Shown here piece by piece: positions 10,437 to 24,930 of a DNA stretch of 64,000 bases. Within the stretch, counting starts at the first letter, position 1. Every line of letters starts with the position of its first letter. Location of the stretch: assembly GCA_008360955.1 (NCBI GenBank), contig LUCM01004427.1, positions 55,687 to 119,686 on the forward strand, given 5' to 3'. The DNA is from Fasciolopsis buskii (taxonomy: Eukaryota; Platyhelminthes; Trematoda; Plagiorchiida; Fasciolidae). Made by a program: the position numbers and the translations under genes. Under the pieces are notes generated by a model. That model was not told where the DNA came from and searched no databases. It was given only the letters and a program-made list of their open reading frames with translations.

Positions 10437-13400
10437 ACGGAGACCAGTTTTATTGTGAAAGGCATCACAGACGGGAAAAATACTCTTTGGCAAGCCCTTC
10501 TTGCAAAGTAAGCTGCCTCAAGTCTGAAAATAAGTGAAACCTTTTGATCTTGTTAAGAATGGGATCTCACAGCTTGCGAAATAACCTACAATTCAACAAC
10601 CTAATAAAGACGTACAGGTCTAATTAATCCTTGTTGTGACCTTATGGTATATAAGTTGCCCCTATTACAACCTAACTGGATTGGTCGCAAAGACACAAAG
10701 CTGTCAAAAGCACCTTCACTAATGGCGCCTGAAAAGAGAAAACATTACGGAATCAAGTATCCTTGGTACACCTTAGATAAAAACCTGGCATTCAGTCAAT
10801 AATAAATGGATATCCCCAGTTATTTGCCAAATCACAGTGCACGGCTTAATAATATTGGTGTTTAAGACATTTCCCGATGCGAGGATATTTGCTACTCAAA
10901 GAGCAGAACAAAAACCGAGTATGTTGGCAATGAGCTTATTAGTTGCACAAACTAATTGTAAGTAGCGCACTGATTATCCACATGAGTATTCCACATTCGA
11001 GGTAAATTCATCCAGCTAGCTCTATCCTCAATTTTTCTCCTTGACTGCGTCAAAATTTTTTCATTTTTACCCGGTTCACGTGTATAATTCTGCCTGAATT
11101 GGCACGAAGGTTCTCTAGCTTGTTGGTTCCCTAGGCAAACCGAATGAACTACGTTTAACTACCTAAATATTTCCTGAGATCCAGAGTTTCCTCGTTTTTC
11201 TATGTTCTACTTTTTTGCAATTTGTCACTACTGGTGTGCTTGGCGGAATATCTACCCAATGGGTGCATGCAGCAACTAATTGACTTAATTCGTCTATCCC
11301 ACTGTGGCCCGATGGCAAAGTTAATATCCCCCTGAATAGCTACTCACTTATCCGGATAATCAAATGACTAAGTTCGAGATCTTGGATCCCTCAAGTTACC
11401 ATTATTGAGGAAGGTTTGAACTTCCCGCAGTCACTCTTCCATTATGCTGAACCGAATGAAAGCCACCCTGCACAATATATCTTGAATTTCCAACAAACTT
11501 AAATCAACCGTAAGACTCATAACCCGAGTTCTCACAAGACAGTTCACACCAGTATGTCTTACCCCTGCTTCTTCTTCATTGTCATTGATTATTGAGTAAG
11601 GTGGCTGTTGACCAAAGGACGCACAGTGTTGTGACAGCTCGATGAGTGTAATGCACTCGGTCATGCGCATTGGTCAGATAACGGCAATGAGAAAGACATT
11701 CACACCTCAGAAATATGGTGCTGCATGGCACTGACTAGGTGTTTCACTGTGAGTGAACATCTGAATTTCCTGGATGTGTTAAGTCTTGGTACTGAAATGC
11801 ACAAATTTAATGGTTCTTCACAGAAGACTTCTTACAATGTTTTGTCCAACAGAAAAGTTGTTAAAGGTTTTCTCAGCATTGGTTATTCCCAGGAAATGTT
11901 CTATCTAACTGTTAACAGAAAGCATAATTCTGCCGAATTGCAAAGCTGATCTTTATTCTTGAATTGCTGTCTAAATATTTGTGGCTTTGAATCGCAGCCT
12001 TGTATTGAAAAGTGAAATCAAAGCTCTGGATGGAACGGAATCGTAAACGAAAACAGTGGAATAAACAAACGAGCGCAGACAGTTGCCACTGCCCGAATTT
12101 GTCCTTCAAGCTGGTACTAAAACAAGTCACAAATTCGCACAATGGCCGACCACGTTAGACAAAGCTCAAGTCAGAGATCACCAATAGGGAATTGAGTAGC
12201 AATCTATGCAACTTTCAGGTAGCCGAAAATCATTTGGCTTGGAGATGATTGTCGTTCATCTTTTCTGATCGAATGAATTTCCCCGGTCCCCCGGCGCCTA
12301 GGTCGGGAATGTGACATAGTCAAAATGGATCAGTTCTACTGGACGATCAGCGCTAATCAAACCAGAAAGGATTAAATTTGTTCAGGCTGACAATTCGAGA
12401 AATTGCTCTTTCGAACTAAGGAGAATAAAGGTAAAAACGTAGACGAGAAATTAGCATGAACACTAGTTGCAAAATATTCCATGTGGTAATTCAGAATAGT
12501 TCTTTTTGGTTTACCTCTGTGATAAACAGATTTAGGGAGTTCTCCACTTGATGAACTGAAGCAAAACCTGATTACGTTGGCTCGCAATTTCCCCTACAAG
12601 CTTTTGTTTTTGGCTTTTAGACCAAAAAAAAGGCAAATAGTTTTCCAGTCATCTAGAATAACTGGTTAAAGTGGAGATTCAAAAATAATACGGATTGCAC
12701 TGGCTTGCTTGATTTTCTTTTTCTCACTTGAATACGTACTAATACCCAAAATAATAACTGAAATGATTTGTCGCCTTATTCACCTGAAGGAGTGAATTTT
12801 TGGATTTGTGGAAAAACTTGTGGAATCTGTATATACAGAAGAAAAACCAGGTAAATCTCCAGCGGAAGTGTTTCCTGCCTGCTGACTATGAAGACCAATG
12901 GGCAGCTTAGTCCGCTTGATTGACAGTTCAGTAGATGAGACGCTTCCGAACATTTATTTCCCACAGTATGTGGTGTGAGATGAAAGAAAATGTTTGCGGG
13001 TCACACTGTCGAATACAATTCTTGGTAGTGTAAAACCTTTCGCTGTTGGTAACACCATCATTAAAATTTGCAATTGCCCCTTTTGCTTTGTCCCCATTGC
13101 TGTTCATTTTCGTCAGTCACTATCACCTTGACTACTAAAGTTTCCATATTGACCCCGTCCGCCGTACAATCAAAAGACTAAACTTATCCAACAAGCATGC
13201 CGAAGCCTTCCTAGTGCAGCGCAGTCGGTCGTAATTGTTGACAAAGCTTCGTGAAATTAAAAACCATAAGAAAATCAGGAATACTAAGCGAAATTCCATT
13301 AAATGAAAATAACCATGAGTTTTGAATCCCAGTGTATTCCAGGATCAATGCTGGCCGCCGCCAGTCAGTGACAGTTTAACTTATTGACGACCGGATTTCG

Positions 13401-13561
13401 ATGTGCCCCTCAGTGATTCTGTCTAGGCGAACCACGGTCACATGTTGGGCGGCCCAATATTTCGAAAGATGCCCACTCATTAAGGGACTGCTTAAACGAC
13501 TCACTAGGCGATGGCAGTCTTATCTTTTTAGGGGCCGAGAAACTCAAAACCGTCCATTTCA
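10437..13561. other. Non-coding spacer
   Basis: Short frames only (for example 11431-11670 minus and 11912-12142 minus), none recognisable. No internal repeat was found. Confidence 0.45.
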
Positions 13562-13601
13562 ATATATATATATATATATACACATATATATATATATATA
13601 T
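13562..13601. repeat. (AT)n microsatellite with ACAC interruption
   Basis: Two perfect (TA)n runs of about 20 nt are separated by a short CACA interruption. The frames crossing it encode IYIYIY-type peptides and are artefacts. Confidence 0.95.
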
Positions 13602-16371
13602 CACCGGAACACTGGCGAAGAGCAGAAACAATGGGCGAGAGGAAAGATGAAGAAACAAAGCACACAGTTCTGTTATTTGAAATTCATATTAGTATATAGA
13701 ATTCCTTCAGCCACAGTACCAAACGGACACGAATTACCACTAGGCAATGGACTGACCCCAACCCAAGCTACACAAACTAAGATTACGAAAGGGCCGCTTC
13801 AGAAGAGAAACTCATTCGGATTCAATTTACAACCCGCGGGTTTATATACAAAATTGGAGTTACCCCGGCTGGTGGAATTTATTCCTTCCAATCACTTTCG
13901 ATGATGTTTTGGACTTGATGGCCTCTTATTGCCAGGGTTCTCACTGTTTGTTGGTTTATGCAAGTCATTGCGACGCTGTTCCGGACGGCATCATTTGACG
14001 CGCATGTAAATTCATCAAGCTAGTTCACCGCATATGATATCTTCTGTCTCCATCTCCACGTAAACAGCTTTCCACAGGATCTTATGGTTCCATTGTGGGC
14101 TAGACAGTACCGTGTTTCCTAAGCCGGGATATTGGTTTCACTAAGGTAACCCTACCTTGAGTCTATAAACAAATGATCTAACTCATAATGCAGCAGAACT
14201 ATCTGACTGATGGTTCAGCTCATAAAACCCTATAAACGGAGCTACACACCCTGATTGCAAAGAACATCACTTCACCGCAGTTACAGTGAGCGCACAACCA
14301 TGAGCTCCCTACATCGCTAGTGGTTGGTTTAGAATCAGCATTTACACATCTGAGTTACTCGGGATTGCGGTGAATCCAAATTGCAAGTTGTCTGGAATAT
14401 TCAAGATACCGGCAATTCAAATGCCCTGATCAACAACACTTTGGACTCAGAAAAAGGAAACTCCTGGTGAGGTCCAACAACAGATTAATTGTTCAATGGC
14501 TAAACCTTAGGTATTACAGGTATTTGATTCACGAACGGGGGAATGCAAACCGCGAAAAAAAGTGAACTCAGGAGATGTAAAGACGAAAACCCTGAACTTC
14601 ACAAGCACAAGCAAAGGTCCAATTGACAAAACAGTCCTGTCGAATGTGGACTTGTTGTTACTTATCCCAGTAACAGCAGCTGTAAACTAAATGTCTCTTT
14701 AAAGAGTATTTGACGGAGTTAAGTGTCTTTCAAGATCCAAGTTGTTGTCTAGTTCTTATCGAAAATAAAGCTGCCCAGCGCAGCACACCAACCCTGATGG
14801 TCTGTTTACCCAGCCTTTCTTATTAATGGGATTAGGCTATTTTCCTTCGGCAGAATGTACTCATCAGTCAACCATTTAACACTACTGTTCGTCCTCTGTT
14901 GAGGAAGCGATTACCGACAGCCAGTCATTCATAAAAAATAAGCAGTTTACTCTAGAGGTGTCTTCTCAGGCTTGGTGAGCAAAAATTGTTTGGGTTCCAA
15001 AACGTGCCCCTAATTTCCCAACTCATTCACAACTAAATTACCACATTGCATTTGAAAATCCTTTTTCAATAACTCCAGCTCCTTAGGTTCACCTTCACGT
15101 GCCCATATTTAAGTAGAACTGGAGAAAGAAAATATCCCAGATTGACTAGCAAGTAAATGAAGCAATAACACATTTTGGCCCGGTTAATTATGAATTATGA
15201 TATCCGCCTTAAGGATTGCTACTAATGTCATGGTAGCGAGAAGCTAACAAGTGGATACAGAGCATTTTTACCCTAATGGGGCAAAAGTTTTAGAGAATTT
15301 ACTTTACTTAGCTGGGTCATTAACAGCTCACTCCGAGTGGCAGACCCTTGACCTTTGCCAACTACTCACTTCATTGATTACAGATTCCCCGTGTGCGAAA
15401 TAACTATTCGCGATCAGTTTGCTCTTAATGGTTGCACAGAAGTTCGAATTTCCCCGTTGCTATAAATCACAAGAATCACGTTGTGTTTAGGGCTGGACTG
15501 CTTTGTGAATACAACCCAAACGTTAAAAGCTAGGGTGAGTGAAAATCGAAAACAATATGTCTGCAGATCGGTGAAGCAGTTCCAAACTGTCTGAGTATGG
15601 CTTCACTAGGGCAACTCTAGCAAAACTTGTCTATATTAGGGAGAATTTCGCAATTCTTCTCTAGCATACATGGTGGTGAGCCTGAATTAAGACAGCCAGA
15701 TACCTGTTAGATTTTTCAATATATATGTATATATATTGATTCCTCCCAACTGTTCCCTTTTGACTTGGATTCACATAACACTCCGATATCAGCCTCGTAG
15801 AATCAAGTGAAACTCAAAGGTAAGGGCGAAGAGCATGAAATGTCGTTAGAACATGCTCCTCTCATACATAAGCTTTCTGTTAACAGCGCATAAACCTATT
15901 TTCTGAGTATTAAAGGTAAGAGATTATATGGTATATGAAGTTATTCGTCAGTAAGCAACACCATTAAGAAACAACGAAGTACTTTTTAGTTGTCCCAACC
16001 TTGTTAGGAATCATGAGCAATGGATGCATACCGTATCCGAACTGGGACACGAAGAGGGGTAAGAACAATAGTGAGATGAACGCATTAACCATTACGCTGT
16101 CCAGCCGGCTTTCAGTGGCTTGCTGAACATTTCCATACCATGATGAATAATTTCGTAAACCACATAATCTCCCACCACTAACTATTATCAAGTAATCAAG
16201 CTTTGTGTTCCAGGTTTAAAGCCCTCATCCTATTTAGGCCACCAGCAGGGAAGTCATCTGTATGTGGGGTCCTTTGCTGTGCATCAGCGGTTCGTGGCTA
16301 TGTTAATCAATAACAAATGGGTGTAACACCATATGGTGAAGTTCAACTAACTTTTGAGAGTCTGCGAGGTA
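13602..16371. other. Non-coding spacer
   Basis: No supported gene. A near-palindromic TA block (CAATATATATG/TATATATATTG) lies at 15718-15739. Confidence 0.45.
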
Positions 16372-16440
16372 GCCTGATGGCTGAGGCATTTAACTCACTA
16401 TCGTTCTTACCGGATTCGTGCCTCAATTCGGGCACAGTGT
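16372..16440 (+). repeat. Possible tRNA-like SINE head
   Basis: GCCTGATGGCTGAGG resembles a pol III box A. About 35 nt further on, GGATTCGTGCC resembles box B. Spacing and order suit a tRNA-derived sequence. It does not align well with the 660/31600 family, so it would be a different or very old copy. Confidence 0.3.
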
Positions 16441-18999
16441 ATCTTCACTGCTGATGAGTCTTAACGACTGTACAGTGTTTCTTTTGTTTCTTAATGAGAA
16501 GTTGATTGTTGATATTCCCAAGGTACCAAAATATCTACCTGAACCACCCTGTTTCTTTGCTTGTTCTGGTATGCCACTTCTGAAGCCACCAATGAAACGT
16601 AAGCATTTGACCCTAAGGGGCGCGTCTGATTTGGTTTCCACTTTTTCGCACTCGAAATCCACGTTGACTGCTCCCGGGACCTTGCAGTGCCTCCAAATCA
16701 CAAATTAGTAAGCTTGACTAAAGAAGCCACACTGAACGTTGTTGTGATTACTACTTCACAGTTGTCTACATAAAAAATGAGTTTCCTTTCGGCAGCCCTC
16801 AATTTCGACTTATTATTTCAGCGTCCACCTAGCGCTGAAAATTGATTCAAACAGTCATGAAGATATCCCTTAGTTGTCACATAAGGTCATACTCAGTAGT
16901 CCACACTCGTGCTACGCGTCCAATAAAAAAGCGAAGTGCCATCGAGGCAATATTCTTAAACGTAAAGGTTCTTTCGCTTATGCCACCTGCGACTGCCCTA
17001 GGCAGTCGTCAAGACAAAGCTCAGGTACTCAACATACAGAGGTCGCGCAATGGGCAGTTTTGCAACGTACATCGGCTCTCTCCAGCTTCCCAGTTGTCAT
17101 CTTCAGCACCTTTATGCTAACTGAATGCCTGAGATATCCAATTCACAATCGTCCTTCCATTATTGGGGCTTTGGTTGCGGCCAGAAGTAATAACCTCGAT
17201 GATACTTCTCTAAGGCAGTGGACTAGCTTACAGTGTGCTTGAGAATTAAGGACAAAGAGAAAACATTGAATAAAAATTGAGTTTTCTATACGCTAATGAA
17301 ACTTGTCGGTTGTTTGAATTCCTAGTTAGTTCATTGAGAATACTTTTATCCATGTCCCTCGTCTATATTTTCCATTTACTCAAAAATCACGGCTATCATG
17401 CTAAGGTTTTCTTCCTTGAGTTACTATCTGGAAGCGAACCCACTGAACTTATAGATTATACAAAGCAAATAATCGAATGTATCGAAATTTCACTAATTCT
17501 GATTGGTTTTATTTCGTTTTTGTAAACCTCTGTCAAAAAGTTAATTTGCAGAATTGAACAGCAGTTGTCTTTCCTGCTATAGTCATTTCTATCCACACGC
17601 ATTGATGATTTCGACCCCTTTTTGCAAATCTCAAACACGACCAAACAACCACTCCTGCTTTTTGATGGCAGACTAGTTAGCTATTCACAGGCATTCCCCC
17701 GGATTCGAGACTCGCACAATACTATTGACAGTGCTAAACGATTCTGCTGAAACCGAAAGACTGGACATCCTGCGCAGTTTCCAGTAGTAATCAGTCTTGG
17801 ATACAGAGGGACGGTCCGCAATGATCCGCTACTTTTCATAACTTATTCTTCTCGGGTTTTCCGTGACTGGTCAGTTTTTCTAGTGACTTCGTGAATGGGG
17901 TTCATTTATGATTTCATCGATTTGTCAGAGCTTTGTGTGGCCTTGAAAAATGACATCGCAAATTCACTTGTTGGGTCCATTTGGCTGGAGTGAATTTGGC
18001 CAAGGATTTCTCTCCTGATAATCATCTCTAGGAATTCAGGAAATGGTTGTTCTAGTTGGATCCATGAAATGTTGACACCACAGCACGATCGTGCGCAGTA
18101 TGCTTTTTATTCACCAGGGCAGTAAAGTGGAAATCAAGATGCCATATTTGACGGAACCAGACAACTCAGTCATCAGGAAACAGCCATACCAGTTAAATGG
18201 TCAGTGAGTTACTCATCAATGATCCCGTAATGCAAAACGATTTACCAAGAACAAGTCAAAATATAACGTTCTCAACTCTCTGCATATTTTATTTGCCATC
18301 ATAGAATTAACAATTTCACAAATATATGGCAGTTTTGTCGAATATATATTAAACTGATCAAAAATGACAGTTCAGATCGTGAGTTTTCAGCAGTCTTATC
18401 ACAAAATAAGTAGTTGAAGACTTGGCAAAGTGATGAATCATTCACCACGCGGGACTTAGCCTACCGCGGATTCCACACCCAATCAGGAGCGTTTACCGAC
18501 AGGTGTAACTTGCTCTGGCCACCAGATGCGTGCCTTGCACACCCTGCGTCTCGGCGATCGTAGCTGACACGGGCAACTAAGCGGACTAAACGCGTGACGG
18601 CAAAAGCAATGTTGATTGCGACAATTGTGTTTTCCGTTGATTAACTTTTCACCCACAGAATGTGTTTTACGAGCATCCTCAGCAGGATGATTGTCCAATT
18701 GGCACTCGGGACTGCCGAACGATTCAGGAATAACTGACACGAAAATTACAAACGGTAACATAAGAAGTCAAGGGAAAATATTCCGTTTCTCATGATATTC
18801 AAAAGGCTAATAACTGTCCTTCATTCACCCACGAAGACGACCGTTTCTGTGAACAAAAATTCCACTTCCTTTAATGTTCAATTTTCCAAAAAATCAGACA
18901 TATTTCGCGTAGGTTTGCATGAAGGGAAATTCCTCAGTCCCTCTATTAATTACGTGGTCATTTCGTCGAACACATCACGATGCCTTAAAAATAGCAGCT
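16441..18999. other. Non-coding spacer
   Basis: Overlapping short frames occur on both strands at 16418-16708 and 16842-17242, with no recognisable domain. A frame at 17277-17525 is hydrophobic but has no ATG start and no splice context. Confidence 0.4.
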
Positions 19000-19100
19000 A
19001 TGGGACCACCTAACAAAAAAACCATTAGTATCCGTCGTTTAGAAAATCCGGCTGATAAAGAAAAAGAATATTTCGAGGATAATTTAGTAATTTCACTGAG
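19000..19100 (+). CDS. Candidate first coding exon of an unknown gene
   Basis: An ATG at 19000 opens 33 codons (beginning MGPPNKKTISIRRLENPADK, rich in Lys/Glu, ending in LVISL) that run to a good splice donor, CTGAG|GTAAAT, at 19100/19101. The codons look coding-like and the exon would end in phase 2. No further exon was identified and the protein is not recognised. It may be a chance frame. A transcript spanning the donor would settle it. Confidence 0.28.
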
Positions 19101-20401
19101 GTAAATACATTGTTACATCAAATACATTTGCTGATAGGTTTGGAAAATTCACATTCCCAGCGACCAGGAAAAGTGAATATAGAAAACAAAAATTCGTAAT
19201 TTATATATCATTGAGCGGCATAAATTCAAAGTATTGGGATGGCTTAAATGAAAATTCTATAACCACAATTCAGAAATTCAAGAGAACCACAGAAAGATTA
19301 TCGAAGTTATATTAATTAGGAGGCATTGAAACTGTCGCAAACCTGTCTCGAAATAACCACCTCCCCTTCTCTTTATTACTTTTGTCGTAATTCTTGAAAG
19401 TGAGGATGACGGTAATGATGATGTTATCTTTGCCGTTGTTGTTGTTGTTGCTGTTTTTCTTCCCGTGAATGAATCGACTGGACGATTACCCATGCGTTAT
19501 TCTTCAGATCCTCACACTTTCAGAAACAACCTATAGGTGATCTGCATATGGGATTTGTAAGGAAGTGCCGGAACAGTTTCACAATACTAATCAACTTCCG
19601 ATAACGTGCCTGACTAGCCTAGAGACTGGCCGTTGCAGACACGGGACAGTTGAAAGCTCATTTTCTTGAACTGAAAGTACCGAAAAATCTGTATGATTTA
19701 TACCGAAATAAATTAGCAAAACTGACAAGCGATGTATCAGCAAAAAGTCTTGTTCTTTCTTCAGTTTTTTGCCGTTGAAGCCAGTTATTATGTTATATTT
19801 GGATTCCTTTCATTGTCATAAGCTCGCTTATGTAGAACATGTCGAAATGCTTGAAGAGCGCTTAAACACGAGATTTGGGTGACCGAAAATGTTTATGGAA
19901 AAAGGAGTAAAAAATGAATAGATAAAAGAATCGCAAACCTACATGGTAGATTAGATCTGGTGGCCATTCCATCAAGAAGCAACGAAAAAATGTTCTCAGT
20001 CGCCCTATTTAAAGCCAGTTTGTCGCTATTTTCACTTGCACTACCGAAGACTGTATTAGTAGCCAATCACCTCGGGAAAATAGTGTGTACGTTGATTCAC
20101 TCCATAGGAAAAGAATTGCAGTTCTTGGTTTAGCGATACAGAGGTTAATTCTCGAAGAAATAAATTTACAAACAACCTGGGCCGCTCAATTCACATAACC
20201 TTTGGAATGCTGCAGGGAACAGCCATATCATAGTCAAATCAAAGATAACGAAAATACTAATTTGAATTTCTTCGACGACTAGTTGAAGTCTTCACCAAAG
20301 GGGCTCCTTAGGTAAGAAACAACACTACTGTTCCATTGGGATATCCGAATCATATAGCTAGCCCTATTTATTATTTGGTTGAACATTTTTTGTGCTATCC
20401 A
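19101..20401. other. Non-coding, with a short (GTT)n run
   Basis: A GTT/GCC-type trinucleotide run lies at about 19431-19455. It would be intronic if the candidate exon at 19000 is real. Nothing else is supported. Confidence 0.45.
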
Positions 20402-20598
20402 GGGACACAATAGTTTTCCCCTTCGCAATTTTTATGATTTCTGTGACATTCTTTACTTCATTTCGGAACTCAGCCGAATTTATTCCGGATTGCATCAGAG
20501 CTATTCGAAATATAATTCAACGACTTTTACGATCCCGTTTGCATAGGCCTGAAAAGTTAGCCATCTTACTTTGTCTCATTTGTTTACGGGTGCTCTAA
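20402..20598 (+). CDS. Candidate terminal exon, hydrophobic peptide
   Basis: A pyrimidine-rich stretch ending TGTGCTATCCAG at 20401 is a plausible splice acceptor. After it the frame is open for about 65 codons to a TAA at 20596-20598. The encoded peptide has a hydrophobic start (VFPFAIFMISVTFF), a basic middle (RNIIQRLLRSRLHRPEK) and a second hydrophobic end. The frame has no in-frame ATG near its start, so it could only be coding as a spliced exon. No homologue is recognised and the call is weak. Confidence 0.18.
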
Positions 20599-20988
20599 GG
20601 TACAATGAACATTAGCGCATTGTTCTACTATCCGCTAGCAGATGTACTTTTGAGAATTCTTTTGAAGGAGAGGCAAGTGCTTACCCAATTTCAAATATTT
20701 TTAACAGCAATGTGAATTATTTTAATATAATTCCTAAATAAATTGGGAAATGCAACAGATAATTGCAGTTTGGAGTCGAAGGGAACTTCATAAATTGAAA
20801 AAAGACTCGTTTTCGAAGTTATAATTTTGTAATTAAAAATATCGACAAGAAGACCCACCCCTCTCGCCGATTTCATTAGTGGTGTGGAAGGATCCTGCTC
20901 CACTCCCTAACAGACGTTAAATAGAGCATCCGCACATTAACTGGAATCATCTTCATAATAGAAAACAATGATAGCACGGCAATACTGC

Positions 20989-20993
<5 letters not shown>

Positions 20994-21024
<31 letters not shown>
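20994..21024. repeat. (TA)n microsatellite
   Basis: An uninterrupted alternating T/A run of about 31 nt. Confidence 0.95.
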
Positions 21025-21027
<3 letters not shown>

Positions 21028-21548
21028 ACAATTATGCTTGTGCGAAAAATTAGAGAGTTCTGTTACCTTCGCTTTCTTTATTACAGTAGCGAATAGCTTA
21101 TCGAAAATAGTCATGAACATGATAAGTACCGAAGTTACCATTCATGCAGTCAGAAAAAATGCACCGTAATTTATGTGCGAGTTCGGGATAAATGGCTGGT
21201 CTTTCCAGTTATAGATTGATGAATGTAGATTGTTATCAACTTCCGGCATGTATGATATAAATGCACAGTGTTTCCACAGTTTCTCGACGATGGTCTGGGT
21301 GTTCGTAAAGAGCGGTGAATAATTTCTAACTTATTTTGCTTTGCTATTTCTGAATATGAACAGTGAATTTGGTATGGACTTTTAAACCTAGATGCTTCTT
21401 TTATTTTGTCCCAACACACATTGCACCAGGATGAACGCAATCAATGAACTTATTGGATTTTCCGGTCGTCTCCGTCAAACGGGTTCAAGCTAAAAGTCAA
21501 GGGTAACCTTTTAGTTGCGGAAGAACCCCAACAACTGCCCGTATGCAG

Positions 21549-21620
21549 TAACGGTGTAGCCTCAACTGGTGCTGAAATTTTTAGGATCTAAACCCCAAAG
21601 TCAGTTATCGGAATTCAATG
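21549..21620 (+). repeat. Dispersed 65-bp repeat, copy 3 of 4
   Basis: TAACGGTGTAGCCTCAACTG followed by GGATCTAAACCCC matches the copies at 1276 and 10369, with more substitutions. Downstream similarity to the copy at 1276 seems to continue (ACATTCAGTTAC against ATTCAGTCAC), suggesting the true unit is longer. Confidence 0.5.
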
Positions 21621-24600
21621 AAGTCGTTCAATGAACCTCACAGAGACATTCAGTTACTTCGTAATCTACATTTGCAGTTCATATGCTTTCGTTTTATAAC
21701 AATTTGAGAAACGGTGACCTAAGGAAAGTGGTCATCCCCAGGATCATAGGAGTCAATATGTCGCCCAAAGCACAGTCTGAGAAGGGACTATGGGTGTACC
21801 GCGGATTTGATTTATTCACTCCACTGTGGAAACTAACTTTGATTCAGGAACCCGAGGAATGCTATGTGAAAACCATCTGTCAAATCTGCTAACAACTGCC
21901 AAATTCATTGGTGAAATCAATAAACCAAGTAGAAACAGTTTATGGGGAAGTTCAAATAAGAAGGCACAATTTTCCCCTGGACAGCGTTGCCTAACACATT
22001 AGCTAATTGAAACTGCCACAATCAATAAGGCTGCAGCTTTTTCCCACTATGTTAATGTGAATGAATCTCGGAAAACTTTACGTCAGCTAAAAGTACATTC
22101 AACTCTAACAGGATATTAAAACATAATTGATAAATCGTCGTCGATTCAATCAACGCGCCTAACCTTCAGGAAGACTACAAATCTCGAGGATAGAAAACAG
22201 GTTCAAAAACATGCATCTGCTATAAGTTTTGACCACTGCGCTTACATTTTAGTCAGATTCACACGTTTACAAACCATCTGCTTAACCCCCAGCTTCGAAA
22301 GGTTCCACGCTGTTCCTTTTGTTCTTTGTTGGAATAACCCTGTGTAATGGCTCTCTCTCTCTGTCAGCTAATCATATTCGCTGAGCCTTTGCTTCATAAA
22401 AAAATCTCCAATTCAGTCGTCGCGCGGATAAATTTCCCGCCACAAACTGCGGTTTATGCAGGTTACAAAACTGGGCAACTTACTTTATGCTGAGACAAAT
22501 AACAGAAAGAATCAGACACGGAGAAACAAAACTCAATTTGTGTATGGCTGAGAAATTGTTCCCCGAGGGCAAACATCAGCCTTAGTCAGTTATACGTAGT
22601 TTTGGTTTGACTCTGTTTGCCTTAGGTGGGGAAAGATATCACCCGCATATATCTTTTTGAATTTTTGCACCTGTCGTTTGTGCACTTCCCACCGCTGTTG
22701 GGGTCATTAGCCGTGGCAACCGAGAGACGAATGGAATAAAAAATGAAATATTAAAAATAACCAACCACGAATGAACTGTGCAGCATTACCTTTTACACAA
22801 TTGTTATACCAGTGTATTTGCATACCTATTGCCCATTCATTCATTTTTAGCATTCCTGTTTTCTACGAGACTGATCATTAGCGTGACCTCCGTATCACAT
22901 CCTGAGGTAACACTAGGTGATCTATGACTTCGCCCACGTTAAAACAGAAATTAAACATCCTAGTCTGGGTATTATAATTTTCTCTCCAATAAGAACAGGG
23001 TAAAAATGGCAAGCACCAAGTCATCGACCGCTAAGCGAGGAAGAAATGAAACTCATTTTCTCTAAATTGATACACTGTCATACTGAAAGTATTACGGTCC
23101 TTGCACTTTCGCTGAAGTGAGCATCGAGAAATTCGATATTTACTGTTGCTCTGTCGTGTATCTTTCCCACTCTGAGTCTGTCACACAAACATTTAAAGTT
23201 TAATTCTTTTCAAATGTGCAGAAGGGGACAAAGGTACACAGCCGAATTTGGCAGTTTAGTAGCTAGCTATATCAATTTTTGGTTTTCTATTACATTACAC
23301 ATCAGGTACTTACTATTTAACATAATAATATATGGAAATACATGGTTATATGTATACTTCGTCTCACGGATTAGAGCCTTGTTCATTTTTGCTAATCTAA
23401 CAGCAGCATCCTGTTTAGATACGGCTTCTTCAAGGCACCGTATCAGCAAGAGTAAAATATTATTGATTGTGATTTCCAAGTGATTTATCTTGTACCACCA
23501 ACGCCCAACTAGATATGGGAAAACTCAGAAGCGTTTCATGGCTGCGTTAAATGTTTTAGGAATCATCGCAAACCAATGACCATCTCGGGGAAACCGGAAA
23601 ATGAACCTGAATAAAAACGATTGCTGGTGGAACGCGATAACCGCTAAATTAACGATGACAATGCATCCGTCATTTCCACTAATGGATTGAATACTGAAGC
23701 TGCATGAGGAAAGTCACATTAGACTGTCCAACAATTAAAACCAAGAATTTACTATACCTGAGTTTCACATCTACACCTCTAGTTTATAACACCCACGAGG
23801 AGTTTATCTGCCACAGTCTCCAGCCCAACCTCCAGGTTTGTGCCCATCCACATTGACGTAAATGAACATGTTTGTGGAGGTTTACTCTACAGGAATCATG
23901 AGCAAAACCTACGGGAAACGTCAAAAGAGGAAGTCAAAGTAAATGTCGTAACGCGGAGCAGTTCGCAATAAATAATTCAAATTGTGGGATATTTTGAAAA
24001 ATGTATCCATGTGAAAAATAAAGAATGAAGATATCTTTACATAGACTTGCAAATAACTTCCAGCTAAAAGGCTCAGATACGCGTATGCAGGTTCAGTTTC
24101 GATTACTCTGTATGATTATTAACTCCGAAGGGAATTGTCAAAGTGTTTCTACTCTAAAATATCTATTATATCTTGCTGGTCAAAAAAGCACCGCCTCCAA
24201 AATATCCTATAGCATGCTGAAATGCGGAGATTGGTGTTTCTAGTAATAAAAGATACAAGCCAGTATGCTAAAAGAACAGCCAAAAGGAACGAACATGCTG
24301 CTAAACTTTGATGCATCATTCAAACTTATTTGATGATTCTGGTGTTACTTTATCTCTGACATAAAAATTTCCTGGTGTAAATTCGTGCCTGTTACTGTGA
24401 ACGATGTTCCGCTTTTTCTCCCCTTTGACTCAGGGGGAGATCAATGTAGAGGAATAATTTTTGCGAGCCTTTACATTGTTGAACTCTCTAACCAACAAAC
24501 AAATGTTTATTTCGGGAAAGGTAAAATGTGAGTAGGATTTTCACCACAGGGAAAACTTTTCGCACCCGCCTGCGTTGTTAATGATTGCTCCCGTAATCTA

Positions 24601-24930
24601 AGTGGCATAGACACAGGGGAACTGTGAGTCGCACTGGTCACCAATTTTAGTCAATCAAACAGGAAAGGTATAAATAACATCTGATCAACCACACGGATAA
24701 AAGAGCATTCGCACAAACAAATGGAATGTGTATCTCAGTTTATTGCAAGATTGCCGAAGGAACACGACACTGTTTTCTTTGGCCATTTTAGAACATGTAC
24801 TAAGGAAATGCATTCTGGTACCCTAAACACGTGATTTAAGCCGTATTCCTACCCAAGAGGCCAGTCGTACATGGGGGTGATGGACAACTAATTGAGTTAT
24901 TAACACACCCGCAGGAGCTGTGGTCATTCA
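21621..24930. other. Non-coding spacer
   Basis: No supported gene. A short frame at 21683-21892 is open for 69 codons but has no recognisable domain or splice sites. No long repeat was seen. Confidence 0.4.

Noticed and set aside
13401..13904. 167-codon plus-strand frame
   Set aside because: It runs through the (AT)n microsatellite, giving an IYIYI stretch. The rest has no domain.
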